Positions 16,398 through 24,970 of a stretch of 64,000 nt of DNA are shown here, in pieces. The notes beneath the pieces were generated by a model that saw only the letters and a list, made by a program, of their open reading frames with translations, searched no databases and was not told the origin of the DNA. Both the position numbers and the translations under genes were made by a program. Source of the DNA: Amycolatopsis japonica (GTDB lineage: Bacteria; Actinomycetota; Actinomycetes; Mycobacteriales; Pseudonocardiaceae); the NCBI RefSeq assembly GCF_000732925.1, contig NZ_CP008953.1:8611001-8675000 (forward strand), written 5' to 3'. Every line of letters begins with the position of its first letter. The first letter of the stretch is position 1.

Positions 16398-17180
16398 TTA
16401 CTTCTGCCCGGCCTTGAACTCCGCGGGCACCGGCGCGTTCGGTTCGAACCGCTGGTGCACTCTTTCCCAGGTCCCGTCGGCGATGACCGCCTTGAGCCCG
16501 GCGTTGATCTTGCCCGCCAATTCGGTGTTGCCCTTCTTGACCGCGAAACCGTGCGGGATCGTCGTGGTGATCGCCTTGACCACCTTGAGTTTCGCGTCCG
16601 GGTTCTTCGCCGCGTAGTCCTCGGCGGTCGCCTGGTCGAAGATCGCGCCGTCGATCGCGCCCGATTTCAGCGCGGCGAGCGCGGCGGCGTCCTGCGGGAA
16701 CTTCACCGCCTGCGCGGTGGGCGCGTTGGCCGTCAGCCAGCTGTCCGAGACGGTGCCCTGGACGACGCCGATCCGCTTGCCCGCCAAGGAGTTCTCGTCG
16801 GTGATCGCGACGCCTTCGCGGGTCTCGATGCCGAGCGACTGGTAGTTGTACGGCGCCGAGAAGTCGACGGTCTTGCGGCGTTCGTCGGTCTGCGAGATCC
16901 CCGAGCTGCCGATGTCGAACTTGCCGGTGGCGACCTGGCCGAGCAGCGCCGAAAACTCCGTGGAGACGAACTCGAGTTTCAGGTTCTGGTGCGCGGCGAT
17001 GGCCTTCAGCAGCTCGTTGTCGAACCCGGTGAACACGCCGTTTTCCTGGTAGGCGTTGGGTTTCGAGTCGCTGAGGGTGCCGACGCGAAGGGTTTTCCCG
17101 CCGGCGTCCTCACCGCCGCCGCACGCCGCCAGCACCGTCACGAGGAGAGCGCTGACGACGGCGGCGAGTGACTTCTTCAT
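16398..17180 (-). CDS. Amino-acid ABC importer solute-binding lipoprotein 1
   Basis: A 260-aa family 3 binding protein. The signal peptide ends in a lipobox (VLAAC, Cys near residue 20), so the mature protein is tethered to the membrane outside. The mature part has LRVGTLSDSKPNAYQENG, TGFDNELLKAIA and FDIGSSGISQTDERRKTVDFS, typical of the fold. It is about 55-60 percent similar by eye to the next gene, pointing to tandem duplication. The ATG at 17180 is 8 nt after the neighbouring stop. Confidence 0.92.
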   Translation of the reverse strand: MKKSLAAVVSALLVTVLAACGGGEDAGGKTLRVGTLSDSKPNAYQENGVFTGFDNELLKAIAAHQNLKLEFVSTEFSALLGQVATGKFDIGSSGISQTDERRKTVDFSAPYNYQSLGIETREGVAITDENSLAGKRIGVVQGTVSDSWLTANAPTAQAVKFPQDAAALAALKSGAIDGAIFDQATAEDYAAKNPDAKLKVVKAITTTIPHGFAVKKGNTELAGKINAGLKAVIADGTWERVHQRFEPNAPVPAEFKAGQK

Positions 17181-17188
17181 CGTGATCC

Positions 17189-17962
17189 TCACGCCTTGAA
17201 CTGGGCCGGGACCGGGGCCGTCGGCAGGAACTTCTCGTGCAGCTTGACCCAGGTGCCGTCGGCGATGACCTGCTTGAGGCCCTCGTTGATCTTGGTGAGC
17301 AGCTCGCTGTTGCCCTTCTTCACCGCGAAGCCGTGGGGCACGTCGGTGGTGAAGGACTTGACGACCTTGAGCTTCGCGTCGGTGCTCTCCTTGACGTTCG
17401 TCTCGGCGATCGCCTGGTCGAGGATGTAGGCGTCGACGGCACCGCTCTTGAGCGCGGCCAGCGCCGGGGCGTACCCGGGGAAACGCACGGCCTGCGCGTC
17501 GGGCACCGTCGAGGTGAGCCACTTGTCGCCGACGGTCGCCTGGATGACCGCGACCCGCTTGCCGGACAGGCCCTTCTCCTCGGTGATCGGCGAGCCGTCC
17601 TTGGTCTGGATGCTCATGACCTCGAAGTTGTACGGGCTGGAGAAGTCGACGTTCTTCTTGCGCTCGTCGGTCTGCGCGATGGCCGAGCTGGCGATGTCGA
17701 ACTGGTTGTTCGCGACCTGGCCGAGCAGCGAGGAGAAGTCGGTCGAGGCGAACTCGAGCTTCAGGTTCTGCTTGGCGGCGATGGCCTTCAGCAGCTCGTT
17801 GTCGAAGCCGGTGTAGTTGCCGTTCTCGACGTAGATGTTCGGCGGCGCGTCGCTCAGTGTCCCGACGCGCAGGGTCTTCTCGGTGGCGGATTCGCCACCA
17901 CCGCAGGCGGCGAGCACGGCGACGAGGCCCGCGGCCAGCGTGGCGAGCAGCGTTTTCTTCAT
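17189..17962 (-). CDS. Amino-acid ABC importer solute-binding lipoprotein 2
   Basis: A 257-aa family 3 binding protein, signal peptide with lipobox VLAAC. It is closely related to the downstream copy: shared stretches include TGFDNELLKAIAA, QNLKLEF and PHGFAVKKGN. Differences cluster around the ligand site (SSAIAQTDERKKNVDFSSPYNFEV here), so ligand preference may differ. Middle of three tandem binding-protein genes; 5-nt gap to the upstream copy. Confidence 0.92.
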   Translation of the reverse strand: MKKTLLATLAAGLVAVLAACGGGESATEKTLRVGTLSDAPPNIYVENGNYTGFDNELLKAIAAKQNLKLEFASTDFSSLLGQVANNQFDIASSAIAQTDERKKNVDFSSPYNFEVMSIQTKDGSPITEEKGLSGKRVAVIQATVGDKWLTSTVPDAQAVRFPGYAPALAALKSGAVDAYILDQAIAETNVKESTDAKLKVVKSFTTDVPHGFAVKKGNSELLTKINEGLKQVIADGTWVKLHEKFLPTAPVPAQFKA

Positions 17963-17967
17963 GATTT

Positions 17968-18795
17968 TCAGACCCCCGGGTTCTGCACGGGCAGGCCGGG
18001 GCCGCCCTGTTCGAGTTCCTTGGGCAGCGGCTCGGTCTTGAAGAACCGGGCGTGCAGGCGGGCGACGGTGCCGTCCGCCACGGCCTTCGCGAGGCCGTCG
18101 TTGATCTTCTTCAGCAGTTCCTTGTTGTCCTTGCGGACGGCGAACGCGGACGGCGTGTCCTTGGTCTCGACGGTGTAGCCGAACTCCAGCTGCAGGTCCG
18201 GGTTCTGGTCGATGTACTTCTGCCCGATGTCCTTCGGCACGACCCAGCCGTCGAGGCTGCCGCCCTTCAGCTGCGCGAAACCGGCGTTGTAGTCGGGGAA
18301 GCGGACGACGTTGGCGCCGGGCACCTTGCCGCTCGCGAAATCGTCCTGCACCGACGCCTGCACGACGCCGAGCCGCTTGCCGTTGAAGGCGCCGACGTCC
18401 TTGAGACCCGCGCCCTTCTTGGTGATGATCGAGGTGAACCCGGTGCTGTAGCCGTTGCTGAACGCGACGGTCTTCTTGCGGGCCTCGGTGGTGGAGATCG
18501 TGGAGCTGCCGATGTCGAACTTGTTGGTGGCGACGGCGGCGAGCAGCCCGGCGAACTCGGTGCCGACGAACTCGACCTCGAAGCCCTCGCGCTTCCCGAT
18601 GTCGCGCAGCAGTTCGTTGTCGTAGCCGGTGAAGGTGCCGTTCTCCAGGTAGATGGACGGCGGCGCGTCGGTCAGGGTGCCGACCCGCAGCTTCTGGGCG
18701 CTCGCACCCGCGTCACCGGAGCCGCAGGCGGCGAGGGCGAGGGTGGCCGCTCCGGCCGTGACGACGGCGACGATTTTCGACAGCGTGGATCTCAT
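17968..18795 (-). CDS. Amino-acid ABC importer solute-binding lipoprotein 3 (most diverged)
   Basis: A 275-aa family 3 binding protein with lipobox LALAAC. The first gene of the operon and the most diverged of the three paralogues: it keeps LRVGTLTDAPPSIYLENG and FDIGSSTIST but has a different hinge and a longer C-terminal tail rich in Pro/Gly. The ATG at 18795 (MRSTLSK) has GGAAGA 5 nt upstream; a longer frame to 18834 would cross the purB terminator region. Confidence 0.9.
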   Translation of the reverse strand: MRSTLSKIVAVVTAGAATLALAACGSGDAGASAQKLRVGTLTDAPPSIYLENGTFTGYDNELLRDIGKREGFEVEFVGTEFAGLLAAVATNKFDIGSSTISTTEARKKTVAFSNGYSTGFTSIITKKGAGLKDVGAFNGKRLGVVQASVQDDFASGKVPGANVVRFPDYNAGFAQLKGGSLDGWVVPKDIGQKYIDQNPDLQLEFGYTVETKDTPSAFAVRKDNKELLKKINDGLAKAVADGTVARLHARFFKTEPLPKELEQGGPGLPVQNPGV

Positions 18796-18837
18796 CGCTT
18801 CTTCCGTGGGTTCGGCGCGCAAGGCGCGATACAAACA

Positions 18838-18866
18838 CGCCAGGCCGCCTCATGGGCGGCCTGGCG
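18838..18866 (-). terminator. GC-rich hairpin upstream of the ABC operon
   Basis: 12-nt perfect arms (CGCCAGGCCGCC, 18838-18849, complement 18855-18866) around a 5-nt loop. It lies between purB and the binding-protein operon, so it could be a second purB terminator or a leader structure of the operon. Confidence 0.5.
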
Positions 18867-18924
18867 CTCCGGGTTCAGCGATCGAGATTAGGCATTTCGC
18901 CCGATCGAGTAACTTCGTCTCACT

Positions 18925-18956
18925 CTGTGAACGCCCCGTGGTGGGGCTGCTCACAG
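18925..18956 (-). terminator. Terminator-like hairpin directly after purB
   Basis: Two-step stem: outer CTGTGA/TCACAG and inner GCCCC/GGGGC, starting 2 nt beyond the purB stop. No T-tract, as usual in high-GC actinomycetes. Confidence 0.6.
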
Positions 18957-18957
18957 G

Positions 18958-20388
18958 TCAGAGGATCGGGGCCGGCGAGTAGTTCGCCGCCTCCGGGAAA
19001 CGTTCCAGGATGGCCTCGACGCGGGACGCGATCGCGGCCACCTGACGCGGCGCGACACCGGTGAACGAGATGCGGTCGGCGAGGAGTTTGTCCAGCTCAC
19101 CGCGGTCGAGCGGGATGCGCTCGTCGGCGGCGAGCCGGTCGAGGAGGTCGTTCTCGGCCAGCCCCTGCTCCCGCATCGCGAGCGCGACGCCGACGGCGTT
19201 CTCCTTGATCGCCTCGTGAGCGGTTTCACGCCCGACCCCCGCGCGGACCGAGGCCATGAGCACCTTGGTGGTCGCGAGGAACGGCAGATAGCGATCGAGC
19301 TCACGTCCGATGACCGCCGGGAAGGCGCCGAACTCGGCCAGCACCGTGAGGAAGGTCTCCAGCAGACCGTCGAGCGCGAAGAACGCGTCGGGCAGCGCGA
19401 CCCGGCGGACGACGGAGTCGGACACGTCGCCTTCGTTCCACTGGTCGCCGGCGAGCTCGCCGATCATCGACAGGTAACCGCGCAGCACCACGGCGAGCCC
19501 GTTGACCCGCTCGCAAGAGCGCGTGTTCATCTTGTGCGGCATGGCCGACGAGCCGACCTGGCCGGGTTTGAAGCCCTCGGTGACCAGCTCGTGGCCCGCC
19601 ATCAGGCGGATCGTCTTGGCCAGGCTCGACGGGGCGGCCGCGAGCTGGACGACGGTGGACAGCACGTCGAAGTCGAGCGAACGCGGGTACACCTGGCCGA
19701 CACTGGTGAACACGTTCTCGAAGCCGAGGTGGGCCGCGACCCGCGACTCCAGTTCGTCCAAAGTGGACTCGTCGCCGAGCAGGTCGAGCATGTCCTGCGC
19801 GGTGCCGACCGGGCCCTTGATCCCGCGCAGCGGGTAGCGGCCGATGAGGTTCTCGAGCCGGTCGAAGGCGACCAGCAGTTCGTCGGCGGCGGTGGCGAAC
19901 CGCTTGCCGAGGGTCGTCGCCTGCGCGGCGACGTTGTGCGAACGACCGGCCATCACCGTGTCGGCGTGCTCGACCGCGATCGCGGTGAGCCGGGCCAGCA
20001 CGGCGCCGACGCGGCTGCGCACCAGCTCCAGCGACCGCAGCACCTGCAGCTGCTCGACGTTCTCGGTGAGGTCCCGCGACGTCATGCCCTTGTGGACGTG
20101 CTCGTGCCCGGCGAGCGCGTTGAACTCCTCGATGCGGGCCTTCACGTCATGCCGGGTGACGCGCTCACGTGCGGCGATCGAGTCGAGGTCGACCTGCTCC
20201 AGGACGCGTTCGTAGTCGGCGACGACACCGTCCGGCACCTCGACGCCGAGGTCGGCCTGCGCGCGGAGCACGGCGAGCCAGAGCTCGCGCTCCAGCACGA
20301 CCTTGCGTTCCGGGGACCAGAGTTCGACCAGCTCAGGCGAGGCGTAGCGGCCGGCGAGCACGTTGGGGATGCGGGGCTTGTCCGTCAC
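18958..20388 (-). CDS. purB: Adenylosuccinate lyase
   Basis: A 476-aa fumarase/aspartase-superfamily enzyme that removes fumarate from SAICAR and from adenylosuccinate, serving both purine synthesis and AMP formation. The family signature loop is SSAMPHKMN (about 277-285), with the catalytic Ser in the loop. The GKxVLERELWLAVLRAQADLG opening and KGMTSRDLTEN (catalytic His region nearby, HEHVHKG) are also present. Length is normal. ATG start at 20388. It ends at a hairpin. Confidence 0.96.
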   Translation of the reverse strand: MTDKPRIPNVLAGRYASPELVELWSPERKVVLERELWLAVLRAQADLGVEVPDGVVADYERVLEQVDLDSIAARERVTRHDVKARIEEFNALAGHEHVHKGMTSRDLTENVEQLQVLRSLELVRSRVGAVLARLTAIAVEHADTVMAGRSHNVAAQATTLGKRFATAADELLVAFDRLENLIGRYPLRGIKGPVGTAQDMLDLLGDESTLDELESRVAAHLGFENVFTSVGQVYPRSLDFDVLSTVVQLAAAPSSLAKTIRLMAGHELVTEGFKPGQVGSSAMPHKMNTRSCERVNGLAVVLRGYLSMIGELAGDQWNEGDVSDSVVRRVALPDAFFALDGLLETFLTVLAEFGAFPAVIGRELDRYLPFLATTKVLMASVRAGVGRETAHEAIKENAVGVALAMREQGLAENDLLDRLAADERIPLDRGELDKLLADRISFTGVAPRQVAAIASRVEAILERFPEAANYSPAPIL

Positions 20389-20409
20389 GCGGCCAGACTA
20401 ACCCGCCCC

Positions 20410-20472
20410 GCGTTTCGTCCTCTGAATGCGGTGGTTCGCGACACCAACTACCGCATTCAGAGGACGAAACGC
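20410..20472. repeat. Family A hairpin between purB and a TetR gene
   Basis: 22-nt perfect arms (20410-20431 starting GCGTTTCGTCCTCTGAATGC, complement 20451-20472) around a 19-nt loop. It shares TTTCGTCCTCT with the copy at 1452-1497. It begins 7 nt after the TetR stop on the minus strand, so it probably terminates that transcript ahead of purB. Confidence 0.83.
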
Positions 20473-20479
20473 GGGAGTT

Positions 20480-21073
20480 TCAGGCCAGGGCCGCCTGGAG
20501 CATGCGCGCGGCGGCGGCCCGGGGCTCCGGGTCGACCTCGATGAGCGCGTTGACCACGGCGCCGTCGACCAAGGCGACGAGCCGCTCCAGTTCGGTGGCG
20601 TCCACAGGAGTGCCGGAGCGCGCGAAGATCTCGTGGAGCAGCTCGTACAGCTGCGCGGACAGCGTCCGCATCAGGGGCCGAAGGTACGGACGGCGCCCTG
20701 TCCCGACGAGGCGTTCGTAGCGCAGGAGGACCGCTTCGGCGTCGGCCTCGCGATCCGGGCGGAGCGGGCCGAGGAGCATGTCCAGCACCAGGTCGACGGT
20801 GGCCTCGACGCCGCGATTGCGGGTCGCCAGCTCGTCGAGACGCTGCCGCCCGTCCTCCAGTTCCACTTTCGCGTGGTGCTCCACCGCGGCGGTGACCAGC
20901 TCTTCCAGCGAATCGAAGTAGTACGTCGTCGAAGCGAGCGGAAGACCGGCCCGCTCGGCGACCGCACGATGCCGCACGGCGTCGAAACCGCCCTCGGCCA
21001 GGAGCGACGAGGCGGCCTCGATCAGCTCGGCACGGCGTCGCTCACCCTTCGGTGTGGTCGCTGCGGCGGTCAT
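20480..21073 (-). CDS. TetR-family transcriptional regulator
   Basis: A 197-aa regulator with helix-turn-helix at about residues 33-58 (HRAVAERAGLPLASTTYYFDSLEELV) and a C-terminal dimer/ligand domain. It sits 23 nt downstream of the membrane-anchored partner of the sigma factor, on the same strand, and may be part of that transcript. No operator recognised. ATG start at 21073; a shorter start is not favoured because residues 9-20 look like the usual first helix. Confidence 0.88.
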   Translation of the reverse strand: MTAAATTPKGERRRAELIEAASSLLAEGGFDAVRHRAVAERAGLPLASTTYYFDSLEELVTAAVEHHAKVELEDGRQRLDELATRNRGVEATVDLVLDMLLGPLRPDREADAEAVLLRYERLVGTGRRPYLRPLMRTLSAQLYELLHEIFARSGTPVDATELERLVALVDGAVVNALIEVDPEPRAAAARMLQAALA

Positions 21074-21096
21074 GGCGGGCTATTTTGCCAGCTCGG

Positions 21097-21798
21097 TTAA
21101 TACCGGGCGGCGAGCACGCCGACCAGCCTGTCGACGTCGGACTCGGGAAGGGCGGGCCTGCCCGAACCGTCGCCGAGGCTCACCACGACCACGAGAGACC
21201 CCTTGGGGGTGGTCCGCCGCGCCTCGGCCGCTCCGGTGGGCATCACCGGGACGGACGAACCCGCCGGGTAGACCGCCGCGGAGACCGTGCCGCCCGGCAC
21301 CTGGAACCCCGCGGACCTGGCTCCCGTCGTACAGATGTCGCCGGGCGTCGACTTGGCGACATCCACGGGGACCGGGAGCTCGCCAGCGAGGGCGGTGGCG
21401 AGCTCCCGGTCCACCTGGTCGCACCCGTAGGTGCCTTCGGCCACCAATGGGCCGGTCTTCTCTACTCCGCCGCCCCCCTGCTGAGGCGGCGGGTTCGAGA
21501 AGTTCGAGGACTCCCCGTTCTGAGGACGTGCGGACGCGGCCCCGGGTTGCCCCGCGGACGCCGCTTCCTGATCGGATTTGGCCGCGGTCCCCAGTTCGAA
21601 GTCGGTTCCGCCGAGCACGCCGAACATGCCCACTCCGGCCAGCACCAAAACCACCGCACTACAGGCCACCGCGATACCGTTTCGGCGTCGGGCAGTGGCG
21701 CGTTTCGAGGCGCGGACCACGTCGGCGGTGTCGAAGGTCGGCGACGGCGCGTCGCCGGGGGCGTCACGGAACAACGCCTTCAGGTCATTCTCGTCCAT
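21097..21798 (-). CDS. Single-pass membrane protein linked to the ECF sigma factor (possible anti-sigma role)
   Basis: A 233-aa protein with a cytoplasmic N-terminus of about 40 residues beginning MDENDLKALFRDAPGDA, one transmembrane helix (about 41-63) and an external portion that starts with a Gly/Gln/Pro/Ser-rich spacer and ends in a small folded domain with a Cys pair (YGCDQV, GDICTTG). No zinc-anti-sigma HxxxCxxC motif is visible. It overlaps the sigma factor gene by 14 nt, the typical layout of an anti-sigma factor or a signal-sensing partner; that role is inference. Confidence 0.8.
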   Translation of the reverse strand: MDENDLKALFRDAPGDAPSPTFDTADVVRASKRATARRRNGIAVACSAVVLVLAGVGMFGVLGGTDFELGTAAKSDQEAASAGQPGAASARPQNGESSNFSNPPPQQGGGGVEKTGPLVAEGTYGCDQVDRELATALAGELPVPVDVAKSTPGDICTTGARSAGFQVPGGTVSAAVYPAGSSVPVMPTGAAEARRTTPKGSLVVVVSLGDGSGRPALPESDVDRLVGVLAARY

Positions 21799-22303
21799 CC
21801 CGTGCCACCTCCTCCTTCTCCATGACCTGCCTGAGGTTCGCCAGCCCGCGCGCGGTCTGGCTCTTGATGTTCCCTTCGCTGCAGCCCAGCGCCTTCGCCG
21901 CGGCACCGACGTCCAGCCCCTCGAAGAACCTGAGCACCAGCACGGCCCGCTGCTTCGGGGGCACTTCCCGTAACGCGGCCAGCAGGTCTTCCCTGGTGAC
22001 GACCTGTTCGCCGAGGTCGAAGCCGTCCTGCGGCGGTTCGGGCAGCTCTTCGGTCTGCCACTCCCGCCGCCACGGCCGCCTCGACTCGTCGATGGCCGCC
22101 CTGACCAGCGTCTTCCGCACGTAGGCGTCGGTCGCCGCCCGTTCTCTGATCTTCTTCCACCTCCGGTGCAGCGCGACGAACGCCGTCTGCGCGAGATCGT
22201 CCGCACGATGCCAGTCACCGCAGAGCATGTACGCGGTCCTGCGCACGGAGTCCCGCTTCGCGGCGAAGTACTCCGCGAACTCTTGTTCGTCGCGCTGGTT
22301 CAC
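21785..22303 (-). CDS. RNA polymerase ECF sigma factor, SigE-like family
   Basis: A 172-aa extracytoplasmic-function sigma factor. Region 2 spans about residues 8-75 (EYFAAKRDSVRRTAYMLCGD, then DDLAQTAFVALHRRW), region 4 about 110-160 (LREVPPKQRAVLVLRFFEGL, then EGNIKSQTARGLANLR). This matches the actinobacterial SigE-type group often found with membrane partners. GTG start at 22303, with GGAG 11 nt upstream. First gene of a pair or trio with the membrane protein and the TetR gene. Confidence 0.92.
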   Translation of the reverse strand: MNQRDEQEFAEYFAAKRDSVRRTAYMLCGDWHRADDLAQTAFVALHRRWKKIRERAATDAYVRKTLVRAAIDESRRPWRREWQTEELPEPPQDGFDLGEQVVTREDLLAALREVPPKQRAVLVLRFFEGLDVGAAAKALGCSEGNIKSQTARGLANLRQVMEKEEVARDGRE

Positions 22304-22438
22304 GCGGTTTTTGTCTCCGCTCTTGCCTCGTCGGTGGGTAGGACGGAACCGGGGGCGTCCACGGTTGCATGAGCGGGCGCGGCGGACCAGCCGGGGAGGA
22401 GATTCATGGCGGGCCCGTCGATGTGATGTGATCGTACC

Positions 22439-23467
22439 GTGACCTCGCGCTCTCTCCCGCTGATCGATTTCCGCTCCGACACCGTCACCCGGCCCGACGA
22501 CGTCATGCGCCAGGCCATGGCGAAGGCCGAGGTCGGCGACAACGTCCTCGACGGCGATCCGACCGTCGCCGCGCTGGAACAGCGCGCCGCGAAACTCCTC
22601 GGCATGCCCGCCGCGCTCTGGACCCCGTCCGGGACCATGGCGAACCTGATCGCGCTGAGCATCCATCTCCAGCGTGGCGACCGGTTCCTCGCGCCGCGGG
22701 GCTCGCACGTCATCACCGACGAGCTCGGTTCCGCCGCGTGGCTCGCGGGCGGCATGCCGGAGCCGCTGGAGCACGACGCCGGGCCCGGGCGGCCGACGCC
22801 GGAGACGCTTTCGGCCGCGATCGGCGTCCCGCGCGGGCCGTACTACGCGCTGCGCACCCCGCTGTTGTGCCTGGAGAACACGCACAACACGGCGGGCGGC
22901 GCGGTCACCCCGCCCGACGAGCACGCCCAGCTGGTGGCGATCGCGAAGGAGGCCGGGCTGACCGTGCACCTCGACGGCGCCCGCATCTGGCACGCGTCGG
23001 TCGCGCTGGAGGTCCCGCCCGCGGCCCTCACGGTCGGCGTCGACACCGTGTCCGCCTGTTTCTCCAAGGGGCTCGGCGCGCCCGTCGGCTCGGTGGTGGC
23101 CGGCAGCGAGGAGTTCGTCGAGAAGGCGCGGCGGATGCGCCAGATGCTCGGCGGCGGCGTCCGGCAGGGCGGCGTGCTGGCGGCGGCCTGCATGGTCGCG
23201 CTGGACCGCATCGGCGACCTCGCCGAGACCCACGAGAACGCGACCCGGCTCGCGGCCGGGTTCGCCGAGCTCGACTGGGAGGTCAACGCTCCCGAGACCA
23301 ACATCGTGCAGGTCACCGCACCGGATCTCGAAGGACGGCTGGCGTGGCTGGCCGGGCTCGGGATCCTGACGCTGCCGAGCTCGGGCCGGATCCGCTTCGT
23401 CGCGCACCGGGACCTTTCGGCGGCGGACATCGAAGAAACCCTTCAACGCGTCAAGACCGGGGGCTGA
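22439..23467 (+). CDS. Low-specificity L-threonine aldolase
   Basis: A 342-aa PLP enzyme of fold type I that splits threonine or allo-threonine to glycine and acetaldehyde. N-terminal IDFRSDTVTRPDDVMRQAM, the LENTHNTAGG motif, the PLP-phosphate region and the Schiff-base Lys in CFSKGLGAPVGS (about 203-214) are all present. GTG start at 22439. A six-codon open frame with its own strong ribosome site lies 12 nt upstream (see findings). The downstream HAD gene follows after 2 nt, so the two form an operon. Confidence 0.93.
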   Translation: MTSRSLPLIDFRSDTVTRPDDVMRQAMAKAEVGDNVLDGDPTVAALEQRAAKLLGMPAALWTPSGTMANLIALSIHLQRGDRFLAPRGSHVITDELGSAAWLAGGMPEPLEHDAGPGRPTPETLSAAIGVPRGPYYALRTPLLCLENTHNTAGGAVTPPDEHAQLVAIAKEAGLTVHLDGARIWHASVALEVPPAALTVGVDTVSACFSKGLGAPVGSVVAGSEEFVEKARRMRQMLGGGVRQGGVLAAACMVALDRIGDLAETHENATRLAAGFAELDWEVNAPETNIVQVTAPDLEGRLAWLAGLGILTLPSSGRIRFVAHRDLSAADIEETLQRVKTGG

Positions 23468-23469
23468 AC

Positions 23470-24060
23470 ATGAACTGGATCGTCTTCGACTACGGCGACG
23501 TCATCAGCGAGCACACCGACGCGCTGCCGACCCTGGCCAAGGCCTTCGACCTCGATCTCGCCGACTTCGAGCCGCACTATTGGGCCGAGCGGGTCCAGTA
23601 CGACTCGGGCGGCTCGGACCTCGAGTACTGGCAGAACGTCGGCCGCGCGCTGAACGTGCCTGTCGACAAGGCGTTCGCGGACGAGCTGACCCGCATCGAC
23701 GTCGAGGGCTGGACGCACCTCGAACCGGACGTCCTCGAACTGCTGGAAGGGCTGCACGAGGCAGGCGCGGCGCTCGCATTGCTCTCGAACGCGTCGTCCA
23801 CCTTCGGCCGGTGGGTGCGCGAGCAGGAGTGGGCGAAGCTGTTCCGCGTGAAGCTCTTCTCGGGTGACCTCGGCTGTATGAAGCCCGACGCGAAGATCTA
23901 TCGGATCCTGCTCGCCGAACTCGGCGCCGAACCGGGCGACTGCCTGTTCTTCGACGATCGTCAGTCCAATGTGGACGGTGCACGGGCGGTGGGGATGAAG
24001 GCCGAACGCTGGGTCGGCGTGACAACAGCGAAATCCGGCTTCGGCTCTTCGGAGGAATAA
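23470..24060 (+). CDS. HAD-family hydrolase (YihX-like)
   Basis: A 196-aa haloacid-dehalogenase-fold phosphatase. Motif I is VFDYGDVIS with the nucleophile Asp7 (the second position is Gly-Asp rather than Asp-x-Asp, as in the YihX branch), motif II is LLSNAS, motif III Lys is in CMKPDAKIY and motif IV is FFDDRQSNV. The cap is alpha-helical. Substrate unknown. It starts 2 nt after the threonine aldolase stop and is followed by a hairpin. Confidence 0.88.
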   Translation: MNWIVFDYGDVISEHTDALPTLAKAFDLDLADFEPHYWAERVQYDSGGSDLEYWQNVGRALNVPVDKAFADELTRIDVEGWTHLEPDVLELLEGLHEAGAALALLSNASSTFGRWVREQEWAKLFRVKLFSGDLGCMKPDAKIYRILLAELGAEPGDCLFFDDRQSNVDGARAVGMKAERWVGVTTAKSGFGSSEE

Positions 24061-24075
24061 TTCACCCTCACCGCT

Positions 24076-24103
24076 CATCCGCTTACGCGCGGTGAAGCGG
24101 ATG
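24076..24103 (+). terminator. Hairpin after the threonine aldolase-HAD operon
   Basis: 9-nt perfect arms CATCCGCTT/AAGCGGATG with a 10-nt loop, 16 nt beyond the HAD stop. Probable terminator. Confidence 0.5.
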
Positions 24104-24148
24104 ACCTACGCTGAACGCGTCCAAACCGAGTTACCCCGGTAGGTGCCC

Positions 24149-24970
24149 ATGTCAGCGGACCAGCGCCCGTTCGTGCCCGTCGATTTCGACCGGCCGAGCA
24201 TCGCGAGGGTCTTCGACGCGCTGATGGGCGGCCAGGACAACTACGAAGCGGACAGGGTGGCACTGCGCCAGATCCTGGAAATCTCGCCGGACGCGCAGGC
24301 GATGGCCAAAGAAGTGCGGCACTGGCTGGTGCGGACCGTGCGCTACCTGACCGACCGGGAAGGCATCGACCAGTTCCTCGACCTCGGTTCCGGTTTCCCG
24401 AGCATGGACAACACGCACCAGGTCGCGCAGCGGTACAACCCCGAAGCCCAGGTCGTCTACGTCGACCGGGATCCGGTGGTGCAGGCGCACGGCCGCGCGC
24501 TGCTCGCGGCGAACGACTTCGCGCATATGGTGGCCGCGGATCTGACCGAACCGGCCGAGGTCGTCGAGGAACTCGCCCGCACCCACCGGCTGGACTTCGA
24601 CCGGCCCGTCGGGCTCGTCCTGTGCGCGATCGTCCACCACATCCAGGACCTCGACGAGGCGCGGAAGACCGTCCGCGCCTACGTCGACGCGCTGGCCCCG
24701 GGCTCGTTCGTCGCGCTGCTGCACCAGCACAACCCCGCCGATGGCTCCGAAGCCGCCGACGTCGCGACGGCACTCGAAAAGCGCTTCAACGGCACGGGGC
24801 TGGACACGCTGTACCGCACGCGTGACGAGATCGAGTCGTTCTTCGAAGGACTCGATCTCATGGAGCCCGGGCTGACGTACCCGCACCTGTGGTGGCCGGA
24901 CGGCCCGCGCTTCACCCCGCTTTCGCCCGTGAACTTCACGTCGCTCGGCGGGGTGGCGCGTAAGCCTTAG
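24149..24970 (+). CDS. SAM-dependent methyltransferase, DUF574/Methyltransf_19 type
   Basis: About 273 aa. The N-terminus PSIARVFDALMGGQDNYEADR is typical of this actinomycete family (shown shortened), and the SAM site is FLDLGSGFPSM (about 76-86), followed by VVYVDRDPVV. The family is abundant in streptomycetes and relatives; substrates are unknown. The ATG at 24149 is preferred over a GTG two codons earlier, because of spacing from AGGT. Its stop overlaps that of the convergent small membrane protein gene by 4 bp (TTAG). Confidence 0.88.
   Translation: MSADQRPFVPVDFDRPSIARVFDALMGGQDNYEADRVALRQILEISPDAQAMAKEVRHWLVRTVRYLTDREGIDQFLDLGSGFPSMDNTHQVAQRYNPEAQVVYVDRDPVVQAHGRALLAANDFAHMVAADLTEPAEVVEELARTHRLDFDRPVGLVLCAIVHHIQDLDEARKTVRAYVDALAPGSFVALLHQHNPADGSEAADVATALEKRFNGTGLDTLYRTRDEIESFFEGLDLMEPGLTYPHLWWPDGPRFTPLSPVNFTSLGGVARKP

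Noticed and set aside
16398..17522. Long minus-strand frame joining binding protein 1 to upstream sequence
   Set aside because: The extra N-terminal part lies out of frame over binding protein 2; the lipoprotein start at 17180 is clear.
18910..18924. Possible riboswitch or attenuator between purB and the amino-acid ABC operon
   Set aside because: Only simple hairpins are present; no conserved riboswitch core was recognised.
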